The notes beneath the pieces are model-generated. The model was not told where the DNA came from. It saw nothing but the letters and a program-made list of their open reading frames with translations, and did no database searches. Positions 17,784 through 25,164 of a stretch of DNA of 64,000 bases are shown here, piece after piece. Made by a program: the position numbers and the translations under genes. Source of the DNA: Streptomyces sp. DSM 15324 (GTDB lineage: Bacteria; Actinomycetota; Actinomycetes; Streptomycetales; Streptomycetaceae); assembly GCF_001514285.1 (NCBI RefSeq), contig NZ_KQ949027.1:124001-188000 (forward strand). The letters run 5' to 3'. Every line of letters begins with the position of its first letter. The stretch's first letter is position 1.

Positions 17784-18227
17784 ATGTTTCGTCTTGAGAC
17801 AGAAGTCGACAGCACCAGGCGCGATCTTCTTCGCTCGCGGCTCCGCGACACCAACACGGCGGCCTCTCCCGTCCTGCGGGCGCTGCGCGGCACCCCCGCC
17901 GAGCGGGAGACCCCGCTGCACGTGTGGGCCGCGGACGCGGACGGGGAACTGGCGGGCGGGCTGGTCGGTCACACGTGGACGGCCTGGCTGCACGTGGCCC
18001 TGCTCTGGGTGGACGAGCGCCACCGGGGCTCAGGCCTCGGCAGCCGGCTCCTCGGCGAGGCGGAACGGGTCGCGGTCGAGGAGCGGGGCTGCCGTCACGT
18101 CCGTCTGGAGACCTGGGACTTCCAGGCGCCGGACTTCTACCGGCGCCTGGGCTACGACGTGGTGTGCGTGATCGAGGACTATCCGCCGGGCGTCACGGAG
18201 TACACGCTGACGAAACGGCTGGGGTGA
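17784..18227 (+). CDS. GNAT-family N-acetyltransferase
   Basis: 147 residues from ATG 17784; ATG 17772 and TTG 17757 are in frame upstream and cannot be excluded. The acetyl-CoA site is seen in LLWVDERHRGSGLGSRLL near 79-96 (the R-G-x-G-x-G loop) with the flanking VRLETWDFQAPDFYRRLGYDVV near 113-134, a common GNAT C-terminus. Cytoplasmic; acceptor unknown. It stands between two minus-strand units and converges on galK. Confidence 0.85.
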   Translation: MFRLETEVDSTRRDLLRSRLRDTNTAASPVLRALRGTPAERETPLHVWAADADGELAGGLVGHTWTAWLHVALLWVDERHRGSGLGSRLLGEAERVAVEERGCRHVRLETWDFQAPDFYRRLGYDVVCVIEDYPPGVTEYTLTKRLG

Positions 18228-18280
18228 GGCGGAGGGGTCCCGCCCCGGTCCCGCCCCACCCCGTTCGTCCTGACGGCCGG

Positions 18281-19447
18281 TCAGATCAGGCGGCGGGCTC
18301 CCGCCGAGGGGACCGCCTCGAAGACGCGGGGAGCCGTGTGGCCGGCCGCGGCGAAGGCCTCCTCGATCGCCTTGGTGAGGGTGTCGACCTCGGCGGTGTC
18401 GGCGAGGACGATCGCGGAGCCGCCGAAGCCGCCGCCGGTCATCCGGGCGCCGAGGGCGCCGTGGGCGACGGCGGTGTCGACGACCAGGTCCAGCTCGGGG
18501 CAGGAGACCCGGAAGTCGTCGCGCAGGGAGGCGTGGCCCTCGGTGAGGACCGGGCCGACGGCGCGGGTGTCGCCGGCCTCCAGCAGGGCGACCGTGCGTT
18601 CGACGCGCGCGTCCTCGGTGACGACGTGGCGGACCAGGCGGCGGACCTCCTCCTCGTCGCCGAGGCGGGCGAGGGCCGCATCCAGGTCGGCGAACGGGAC
18701 GTCCCGCAGGGCGTCGACGCCGAGCAGGGCGGCGCCCTTCTCGCAGCCCTCGCGGCGCTTGCCGTACTCGCCGGTGCTGTGGGAGTGCTTGACCTGGGTG
18801 TCCACGACGAGCAGCCGCATCCCCTCGGCCGCGAGGTCGAGCGGGATCTGCTTCTGGGACAGGTCGCGGGTGTCGAGGAAGAGGGCGTGGCCCTCCTCGC
18901 AGCAGGCCGAGGCCGTCTGGTCCATGATCCCGGTGGGGGCGCCCACGTAGACGTTCTCCGCGCGCTGGCACAGGCGGGCGAGCTGCCAGCGTTGCAGGCC
19001 CAGTGCGTAGAGGTCGTTCAGGGCGAGGGCCACGACGACCTCGATCGCCGCCGACGAGGACAGGCCCGCGCCGGTCGGGACCGTCGAGGTGAGGTGGATG
19101 TCGGCGCCGGTGACCGGGTGGCCGGCCTCGCGCAGCGCCCAGACGACCCCCGCGGGGTACGCCGTCCAGCTCGCGTCGGACTCCGGGACGAGGTCGTCGA
19201 GGCGGAGCTCGGCGACACCGCCCTCGATGTCGGAGGAGTGCAGGCGCAGGACTCCGTCCTCGCGCCGGGAGACCGCGGCGAGCGCCTGGTGCGGCAGCGC
19301 GAAGGGCATCACGAAGCCGTCGTTGTAGTCGGTGTGCTCACCGATGAGGTTGACGCGCCCGGGCGCGGCCCACACCCCGTCGGGCTCGGCGCCGTACAGC
19401 CCGGCGAACGCCTCGCGCACTTCCTGTGCCGCCACTGCTGCCGCCAC
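18281..19447 (-). CDS. galK: Galactokinase
   Basis: 388 residues from GTG 19447, whose first base is the last base of the galE stop codon. Phosphorylates galactose at C1 with ATP, the first Leloir step. GHMP-kinase motifs are complete: PGRVNLIGEHTDYNDGFVMP near 29-48 (galactokinase signature), PTGAGLSSSAAIEVVVALAL near 123-142 (ATP loop) and ARMTGGGFGGSAIVL near 333-347. Last gene of the galT-galE-galK operon, the order known from S. lividans. Converges on the GNAT gene. Confidence 0.96.
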   Translation of the reverse strand: MAAAVAAQEVREAFAGLYGAEPDGVWAAPGRVNLIGEHTDYNDGFVMPFALPHQALAAVSRREDGVLRLHSSDIEGGVAELRLDDLVPESDASWTAYPAGVVWALREAGHPVTGADIHLTSTVPTGAGLSSSAAIEVVVALALNDLYALGLQRWQLARLCQRAENVYVGAPTGIMDQTASACCEEGHALFLDTRDLSQKQIPLDLAAEGMRLLVVDTQVKHSHSTGEYGKRREGCEKGAALLGVDALRDVPFADLDAALARLGDEEEVRRLVRHVVTEDARVERTVALLEAGDTRAVGPVLTEGHASLRDDFRVSCPELDLVVDTAVAHGALGARMTGGGFGGSAIVLADTAEVDTLTKAIEEAFAAAGHTAPRVFEAVPSAGARRLI

Positions 19448-20409
19448 TACTGCTCCCTTGCGATGTGCTGAGCGAACTCCCAGGCGTCCGCGACGATTCC
19501 GGCGAGGTCCGCGCGGGAGGGGTTCCAGCCCAGCCGTTCACGGGCGGTGGCCGCGGAGGCGACCAGGACGGCCGGGTCGCCGCCCCGGCGGGGGGCCACG
19601 ATCTCCGGGATCGGGTGGCCGGTGACCTCGCGGACGGTTTCGATGACCTCGCGGACCGAGAAGCCGTTGCCGTTGCCCAGGTTGCAGATGAGGTGCTCGC
19701 CCGGGGTGGCGGCGGCGACGGCGAGGAGGTGGGCCTCGGCGAGGTCGGCGACGTGGATGTAGTCGCGCACGCAGGTGCCGTCGGGGGTCGGGTAGTCGTC
19801 GCCGTAGACGGAGATGGCCTCGCGGCGGCCCTGGGCGACCTGGAGGACGAGCGGGATGAGGTGCGACTCGGGGTCGTGGCGCTCGCCGTGCGCCCCGTAG
19901 GCGCCCGCGACGTTGAAGTAGCGCAGGGAGACCGCGCCCAGGCCGTGCGCCGCCGCCTCGCCGGTGATCATGTGGTCGACGGCGAGCTTGGTGGCCCCGT
20001 AGGGGTTGGTGGGCTTCGTCGGCGCGGTCTCGACGATCGGGACCTGCTCGGGCTCGCCGTAGGTGGCGGCGGTGGAGGAGAAGACGAGCTTGCGCACGCC
20101 CGCGTCGCGCATGGCGGCGAGCAGGGCCATGGTGCCGCCGACGTTGTTGTCCCAGTACTTCTCGGGCTTCACGACGGACTCGCCGACCTGCGAGGACGCG
20201 GCGAAGTGCAGGACGGCGTCGAAGGAGGCGTCGAGCCACTTGGCGGCGTCGCGGATGTCGCCCTCGACGAAGGCGGCGCCGGCGGGGACGCCCTCGCGGA
20301 AGCCGGTGGAGAGGTTGTCGAGGACCACGACCTCGTGCCCCGCCTCCAGCAGGTGCTGGGCGACGACGCCGCCGACGTAGCCGGCCCCTCCGGTCACCAG
20401 GTACTTCAT
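19447..20409 (-). CDS. galE: UDP-glucose 4-epimerase
   Basis: 320 residues from ATG 20409. Interconverts UDP-galactose and UDP-glucose using bound NAD. Extended short-chain dehydrogenase: MKYLVTGGAGYVGGVVAQHL (GGAGYVG at 7-13 binds NAD), VLDNLSTG near 29-36, FAASSQVGES near 81, SSTAATYG near 113 and NPYGATK near 144-150 with the catalytic Tyr and Lys, then RYFNVAGA. Normal length. Its start overlaps the galT stop and its stop overlaps the galK start, so all three are translationally coupled. Confidence 0.96.
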   Translation of the reverse strand: MKYLVTGGAGYVGGVVAQHLLEAGHEVVVLDNLSTGFREGVPAGAAFVEGDIRDAAKWLDASFDAVLHFAASSQVGESVVKPEKYWDNNVGGTMALLAAMRDAGVRKLVFSSTAATYGEPEQVPIVETAPTKPTNPYGATKLAVDHMITGEAAAHGLGAVSLRYFNVAGAYGAHGERHDPESHLIPLVLQVAQGRREAISVYGDDYPTPDGTCVRDYIHVADLAEAHLLAVAAATPGEHLICNLGNGNGFSVREVIETVREVTGHPIPEIVAPRRGGDPAVLVASAATARERLGWNPSRADLAGIVADAWEFAQHIAREQ

Positions 20410-21467
20410 GAACTCGCTACCTCTCGCAGTCGCTCGGCCGCGCGCTCCGGTGGCACGTCGTTGATGAAGACGTTCATGCCGGATTCGGAGCCCGCGAGGA
20501 ACTTCAGCTTGCCGGACGTCCGGCGGATGGTGAAAAGCTCGAGGTGGAGTGCGAAGTCGTCGCGGTTGACGCCGTCGAACTCCTCCAGCGCGCCGAACGG
20601 CGCCTGGTGCCAGGCGGCGATGTAGGGCGTGGGCGGTTCACCGTCACCGAAGATACGGTCGAAGCGCCGCAGAAGTTCCAGGTAGACCTTGGGGAACTCC
20701 GCGCGGGCCTCCTCGTCGAGCGCGAGCAGGTCGGGGACGCGGCGCTTGGGGTACAGGTGCACCTCGTACGGCCAGTGCGCCGCGTACGGCACGAAGGCGA
20801 CCCAGTGTTCACCCTCCAGGACGACCCGCTCGCCCGCGAGTTCACGCTCCAGGACGGCGTCGAAGAGGTTCTCCCCGCCGGTGGCGTCCTTGTGCGCGGC
20901 GACCGAACGCAGCATCAGGGCGGTGCGGGGGGTGGTGAACGGGTAGGCGTAGATCTGCCCGTGCGGGTGACCCAGTGTCACACCGATCTCGGCACCGCGG
21001 TTCTCGAAGCAGAAGACCTGGTCGACGGAGGGCAGATGCGACAGCTCGGACGTCCGGTCCGTCCACGCGTCGAGGACGAGGCGCGCCTGCTCCTCGGTGA
21101 GGTCGGCGAAGGACGCGTGGTGGTCGGAGGTGAAGCAGACCACCTCGCACCGCCCGGAGTCGCCGGCCAGGGAGGGGAAGCGGTTCTCGAAGACGACGGC
21201 GTCGTACGACGAGTCCGGGATCTCGCTGAGCCGCTCGCCCTGGGAGGGGCACAGCGGGCATTCGTCGGCAGGCGGGTGGTAGGTGCGCCCCTGCCGGTGC
21301 GAGGCGATCGCGACCGAGTCGCCCAGCAGCGGGTCCCGGCGTACCTCCGAAGTGGTGACCGTGGGGTCCAGCGGACGCCGGTCCACCGCGTCGCGTACCG
21401 AGTCGTCCCGCAGGTCGTAGTAGATCAGCTCACGACCGTCGGCCAGCCGGGTCGAGGTCTTCTTCAC
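20406..21467 (-). CDS. galT: Galactose-1-phosphate uridylyltransferase
   Basis: 353 residues from GTG 21467. Transfers UMP from UDP-glucose to galactose-1-phosphate. Class I features: ADECPLCPS near 65-73 (zinc cysteines), VVFENRFPSL near 88, and the active site GVTLGHPHGQIYAYPF near 157-172 with the His-Pro-His nucleophile motif; a second conserved block VAFVPYAAHWPYEVHLYPKRR follows. First gene of the operon; four 11-bp-spaced repeats lie 19 to 61 bases upstream of its start, beside the promoter expected to correspond to galP1 of S. lividans. Confidence 0.95.
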   Translation of the reverse strand: MKKTSTRLADGRELIYYDLRDDSVRDAVDRRPLDPTVTTSEVRRDPLLGDSVAIASHRQGRTYHPPADECPLCPSQGERLSEIPDSSYDAVVFENRFPSLAGDSGRCEVVCFTSDHHASFADLTEEQARLVLDAWTDRTSELSHLPSVDQVFCFENRGAEIGVTLGHPHGQIYAYPFTTPRTALMLRSVAAHKDATGGENLFDAVLERELAGERVVLEGEHWVAFVPYAAHWPYEVHLYPKRRVPDLLALDEEARAEFPKVYLELLRRFDRIFGDGEPPTPYIAAWHQAPFGALEEFDGVNRDDFALHLELFTIRRTSGKLKFLAGSESGMNVFINDVPPERAAERLREVASS

Positions 21468-21485
21468 CGCGACTCTCCATTGCCA

Positions 21486-21528
21486 AGTAAGTGCCTAGTA
21501 AGTGCCAAGCAGGTACCGAGTAAGACTT
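21486..21528 (-). promoter_or_regulatory. Four 11-bp-spaced iterons upstream of galT
   Basis: AGTAAGTGCC at 21486 and 21497, AGCAGGTACC at 21508 and AGTAAGACTT at 21519 form a ladder with exact 11-bp period in the galT/symporter intergenic region. They face the gal operon promoter. The S. lividans galP1 promoter was reported to have a complex operator; I cannot verify that this is the same element. Confidence 0.65.
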
Positions 21529-21619
21529 CAAACAGAACCGCACACATAGAAACATAAACACGCGCGGGAAGTAACCCCCCACAACCAAACAAAGACCACC
21601 AGAACAAGGTGAGCTCCGG

Positions 21620-23308
21620 ATGCAGACCCCCCCACACCCCGTGCAGCTGGCAGCCGAGCTGCGGCTCCCCACGAACGCGCTCGACTACACGATCCTCGGC
21701 ATCTACTTCGTCGTCGTCCTGGGCATCGGCTTCGCCGCCCGCAAGTCGGTGAAGACCAGCCTCGACTTCTTCCTCTCCGGGCGCTCGCTGCCCGCCTGGA
21801 TCACCGGCCTCGCCTTCATCTCGGCCAACCTCGCCGCCACCGAGATCCTCGGCATGGCCGCGAACAGCGCCCAGTACGGCGCCTACACCGTGCACTGGTA
21901 CTGGATCGGCGCCATCCCCGCGATGGTGTTCCTCGGCCTGGTGATGATGCCGTTCTACTACGGCAGCAAGGTCCGCTCGGTGCCCGAGTTCCTGCTGCTG
22001 CGCTTCGACCGGGGGGCCCATCTGCTCAGCTCGGTCCTCTTCGCCTTCGCGGCGATCCTCATCGCGGGCGTCAACCTCTACGCGCTGGCGATCGTCGTGG
22101 AGGCCCTGCTGGGCTGGCCGCAGTGGGTGGCCATCGTGGTCGCGGGCTTCTTCGTCCTCGCGTACATCACCCTGGGCGGCCTGTCCTCGGCGATCTACAA
22201 CGAGGTGCTCCAGTTCTTCGTGATCCTGGCCGCGCTGATCCCGCTGTCGGTGCTCGGCCTGAAGCGGGTGAACGGCTGGGACGGCCTCACCGACAAGCTG
22301 ACCGCGACCCACGGGGAGAACTTCACGACCGCCTGGGGCGGCACCGGCATCGGCAGCGACAACCCGCTGGGCGCGAACTGGCTCACGATCGTGCTCGGCC
22401 TCGGCTTCGTCCTCTCCTTCGGCTACTGGACGACGAACTTCGCCGAGGTCCAGCGCGCCCTGTCGGCGAAGAACCTCTCCGCCGCCCAGCGGACGCCGCT
22501 CATCGCCGCGTACCCGAAGATCTTCATCGTGTTCCTGGTGATGATCCCGGGCCTGGTCGCGGCGGCCCTCATCCCGGGGTTCGGCACCGGCGACTCCGGC
22601 TACCAGTACAACGACGCGATCCCGTTCCTGATGGTGGAGCTGCTGCCCAACGGCGTGCTCGGCATCGCGGTGACCGGTCTGCTCGCGGCGTTCATGGCCG
22701 GCATGGCGGCCAACGTGTCCTCCTTCAACACGGTGTTCACCACCGACATCTGGGCGAAGTACGTGGTGCGCGGCCGCGAGGACGCGTACTACGTCCGCTT
22801 CGGCCGGCTGATCACCGCGATCGGGGTCGCCGCCTCGGTCGGGACGGCCTTCCTGGCCTCCTCCTTCTCCAACATCATGAGCTACCTGCAGACGCTGTTC
22901 TCCTTCTTCAACGTCCCCATGTTCGTGGTCTTCATCGTGGGGATGTTCTGGAAGCGCGCGTCGAAGAAGTCGGGCTTCTGGGGGCTGCTCGCCGGCACCA
23001 CCGCGGCGATGGTCAACTACTTCGTCCTCTACAAGCAGGACGTCATCGGCATCCCCACCGACCAGGGCGCGAACTTCGTCTCCGCCATCGCCGGGTTCGT
23101 GGCCGGAGCGGTCGTCATGGTGGCGGTCTCGCTGTTCACCGCGCCCAAGCCCGACGAGGAGCTGCAGGGCCTGGTCTACGGCACCCGCTCCCCCGGCATG
23201 GCCGAACCCCCCGCGGCCGGCGACGACGCCTGGTACCGCAGGCCGGCCCTGCTGGGCTGGGGGGCCGTGATCCTGGCGGCGGCCTGCTACATCCCGTTCT
23301 CGATCTGA
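21620..23308 (+). CDS. Sodium:solute symporter family protein, probable galactose importer
   Basis: 562 residues from ATG 21620 (GGTGAG upstream). Typical SSS/SGLT protein with about 13-14 transmembrane helices: first helix ALDYTILGIYFVVVLGIGFAAR near 20-40, SLDFFLSGRSLPAWITGLAFISANLAATEILGMAA near 47-82 with the sodium and sugar site residues, and FMAGMAANVSSFNTVFTTDIW near 355-375, the conserved core. Resemblance to bacterial sodium/galactose transporters and its place divergent from galTEK suggest galactose or a related hexose as substrate. That substrate is inference; glucose or lactose-derived sugars are alternatives. Followed at 53 bases by a small membrane protein. Confidence 0.88.
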   Translation: MQTPPHPVQLAAELRLPTNALDYTILGIYFVVVLGIGFAARKSVKTSLDFFLSGRSLPAWITGLAFISANLAATEILGMAANSAQYGAYTVHWYWIGAIPAMVFLGLVMMPFYYGSKVRSVPEFLLLRFDRGAHLLSSVLFAFAAILIAGVNLYALAIVVEALLGWPQWVAIVVAGFFVLAYITLGGLSSAIYNEVLQFFVILAALIPLSVLGLKRVNGWDGLTDKLTATHGENFTTAWGGTGIGSDNPLGANWLTIVLGLGFVLSFGYWTTNFAEVQRALSAKNLSAAQRTPLIAAYPKIFIVFLVMIPGLVAAALIPGFGTGDSGYQYNDAIPFLMVELLPNGVLGIAVTGLLAAFMAGMAANVSSFNTVFTTDIWAKYVVRGREDAYYVRFGRLITAIGVAASVGTAFLASSFSNIMSYLQTLFSFFNVPMFVVFIVGMFWKRASKKSGFWGLLAGTTAAMVNYFVLYKQDVIGIPTDQGANFVSAIAGFVAGAVVMVAVSLFTAPKPDEELQGLVYGTRSPGMAEPPAAGDDAWYRRPALLGWGAVILAAACYIPFSI

Positions 23309-23361
23309 GCCCGCTCGCGCCCCGCGCGGGGGACCTCCGCGCGCGGGAGACTGGAGAGACC

Positions 23362-23730
23362 ATGTCCGAGCACTTCGACCCCGAGGAACGCCACGAGGCC
23401 GCCGAGCGGCTGCGGCGCGCCGGGTACTCCGAGGCCGACGTCCAGCGCGAGGTCACCGAGCTGGAGCAGAAGTCGGCGACCGCGGCCCGCATCTTCGACC
23501 TGCGCCGCATCATCGGCGGCCTGTTCGTCCTGTACGGCGTCATCCTCACGCTCACCGGCCTGACCGACAGCGACGCCGAGATCGACAAGGCCCAGGGCGT
23601 CAACATCAACCTCTGGACCGGCGTGGGGATGCTGCTCCTCGGCGTCTTCTTCCTGGTGTGGCTGTGGCTGCGCCCGGCGTCGGCCCCGGCCCCGCCGCTG
23701 CCGGCCCCGGAGGGGACGCCGTCCGACTGA
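23362..23730 (+). CDS. Small two-helix membrane protein downstream of the symporter
   Basis: 122 residues from ATG 23362, with GGAGAG six bases upstream. A soluble, charged N-terminus (HFDPEERHEAAERLRRAGYSEADVQREVTELEQ, a short UBA-like or coiled region) is followed by two hydrophobic segments, about 53-70 (IIGGLFVLYGVILTLTGL) and 86-106 (NLWTGVGMLLLGVFFLVWLWL), and a Pro/Ala-rich tail. No known family recognised. Probably cotranscribed with the symporter and may be an accessory subunit; this is only suggested by position. Confidence 0.8.
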   Translation: MSEHFDPEERHEAAERLRRAGYSEADVQREVTELEQKSATAARIFDLRRIIGGLFVLYGVILTLTGLTDSDAEIDKAQGVNINLWTGVGMLLLGVFFLVWLWLRPASAPAPPLPAPEGTPSD

Positions 23731-23737
23731 CGTGCTG

Positions 23738-23970
23738 GAGCAGCCCGGCCCGCGCCAGGAAGTCGGACACGCGCGCGGTCTCCTCGGGGGAGAGCGGGAC
23801 CTGGGGCTCGGCCGTCGCCGGGCAGTCGATGACACCACGCAGACGCAGGGCCGTCTTGAACGCGCCCAGGGCCGCCGAGCCGGCGCCCATCCGGCCCGGG
23901 TCGCCGACGGACACCATGCCGAACAGGGCGCACAGCCGCTCCTGTTCGGCCCGACCGGCTTCCGGTGCCG
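23738..23970 (-). pseudogene. Remnant of a dihydrodipicolinate synthase (DapA)-like gene, C-terminal fragment
   Basis: Minus-strand translation gives about 75 residues that match the C-terminal end of DapA-family aldolases: EQERLCALFGMVSVGDP, then LGAFKTALRLRGVID, then AEPQVPLSPEETARVSDFL ending ARAGLL. The active-site Lys and Tyr regions are absent, there is no start with a ribosome site, and no stop follows the expected C-terminus: the frame reads on into the 3' end of the convergent gene. Upstream it runs into GC-rich low-complexity sequence and a tandem repeat. This fits a gene that lost its 5' part. Confidence 0.65.
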
Positions 23971-24028
23971 GTGCCGGCGCCGGCGCCGGCACCGGACTGT
24001 GCCCCGGGACCGGCCAGCGGTGCGGAAC

Positions 24029-24201
24029 GACCGGTGGGCAGTCCCCACAGCGACCGGTCAGCAGTCCGCAGCGGCCGGTCAGCAGTCCGCACAGCGACCG
24101 GTCAGCAGTCCGCAGCGGCCGGTCAGCAGTCCGCAGCGGCCGAGCGGTCCGCATGCGACCCGCAGCGCCGTCCGCAGCGACCCGTCAGCAGTCCGCAGCG
24201 G
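24029..24201. repeat. Tandem repeat array of 21-23 bases
   Basis: About eight degenerate copies of a unit like GACCGGTCAGCAGTCCGCAG, ending at the stop codon of the adjacent LuxR gene. Located between the dapA remnant and that gene. No spacers, so not a CRISPR. Confidence 0.85.
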
Positions 24202-24906
24202 TCACCCGTGAGAGTGATCGGCGTCGGCGCGGTCGAGGCGCAGTGGGCCCGCGCGGTCCAGCAGGCCGGTGCGGGCGGCCAGGGCCGCCGCCTCCAGCCG
24301 GGAGCCGACGCCGAGTTTCATGAGGACGCGCTGGACATGGGTGCGGGCCGTGGAGGGGGCGATGCCCATGCCGGCCGCGATGAGGCGGGTGTCCTCGCCG
24401 TCGGCGACCCGGACCAGGACCTCGACCTCGCGCGGGGTGAGCAGTTGCAGAAGCCGCTGCCCCTCGTCGTCGGGCTGGGCGGCGGGGTTGAGGAGTTCAC
24501 CGAAGGCGCCCTGGAGGAGCTGTGGGGCGACCGCCGCCTCACCCGCCCTCGCCTTCATGATGGCCCGCTCGACGCCCTCGATGCGCTCGTCGTGGCGTAC
24601 GTAGCCGGAGGCGCCCGCGGCGAACGCGGCCGCGATGCCCCGGGGGCTGGGCACCGGCCCGAGGACCACGACCGCGACCTGCGGGCGCTCCCGCTTGATC
24701 CGGACCACCGGGTCGAAGATGCCCGGCTCGGCCGGTGCCGCCGTCCCGAGCAGGCACACCTCCGGCGCCCGGGTGATCACCAGCTCCGCCGCCCCCGCGG
24801 CGGGCGCCGCCGCGGCGAGCACCCGGTGCCCCCGCAGCTTCAGCGCCGAGGCCAGCGCCTCGGCGAGCAGTCGGTGGTCGTCGACCACCATCAGCCGCAC
24901 TCCCAT
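24202..24906 (-). CDS. LuxR-type regulator with a degenerate receiver domain
   Basis: 234 residues from ATG 24906. The receiver-like domain keeps VVDDHRLLAEAL at 7-18 but the phospho-acceptor position is changed: PEVCLLGTAAP places Gly at residue 54 where Asp is expected, so phosphorylation-based control is unlikely. The Lys position is also replaced (GYVRHDERI). The LuxR helix-turn-helix is intact: LTPREVEVLVRVADGEDTRLIAAGMGIAPSTARTHVQRVLMKLGV near 155-198. A His-containing tail DADHSHG closes the chain. It resembles the regulator at 16.7-17.5 kb in layout. Role unknown; probably ligand- or partner-controlled. Confidence 0.88.
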   Translation of the reverse strand: MGVRLMVVDDHRLLAEALASALKLRGHRVLAAAAPAAGAAELVITRAPEVCLLGTAAPAEPGIFDPVVRIKRERPQVAVVVLGPVPSPRGIAAAFAAGASGYVRHDERIEGVERAIMKARAGEAAVAPQLLQGAFGELLNPAAQPDDEGQRLLQLLTPREVEVLVRVADGEDTRLIAAGMGIAPSTARTHVQRVLMKLGVGSRLEAAALAARTGLLDRAGPLRLDRADADHSHG

Positions 24907-25107
24907 CGGCAACCCCCCAGTCCCCCCACGGAACACAACAAGACGGAACACAGCAGAACTGTCGCAACAGACAAAAGGTGCCCCCCGGCACCCCGTCCTT
25001 CATGCCCCCGGAAGCTACACGCTTGTTCGACGTTGCGCTCCCCCTACCGGCGAGAAGTGCCCCGGATCGTCGAAATTCCTCGCATTCGAGGGTGATGAGC
25101 GGTAAGT

Positions 25108-25143
25108 GCACGGCCCCGCCCCTGAGCAGGGGCGGGGCCGTGC
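25108..25143. terminator. Terminator hairpin downstream of the first PQQ-propeller gene
   Basis: Perfect 16-bp stem GCACGGCCCCGCCCCT / AGGGGCGGGGCCGTGC with a GAGC loop, 21 bases past the minus-strand stop at 25165. Confidence 0.85.
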
Positions 25144-25164
25144 GTCCGGACGGGCCGGTACGGC

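Noticed and set aside
24029..24201. Second repeat array considered as CRISPR or iterons of an origin
   Set aside because: Contiguous degenerate units, no spacers, no replication gene and no AT-rich region.
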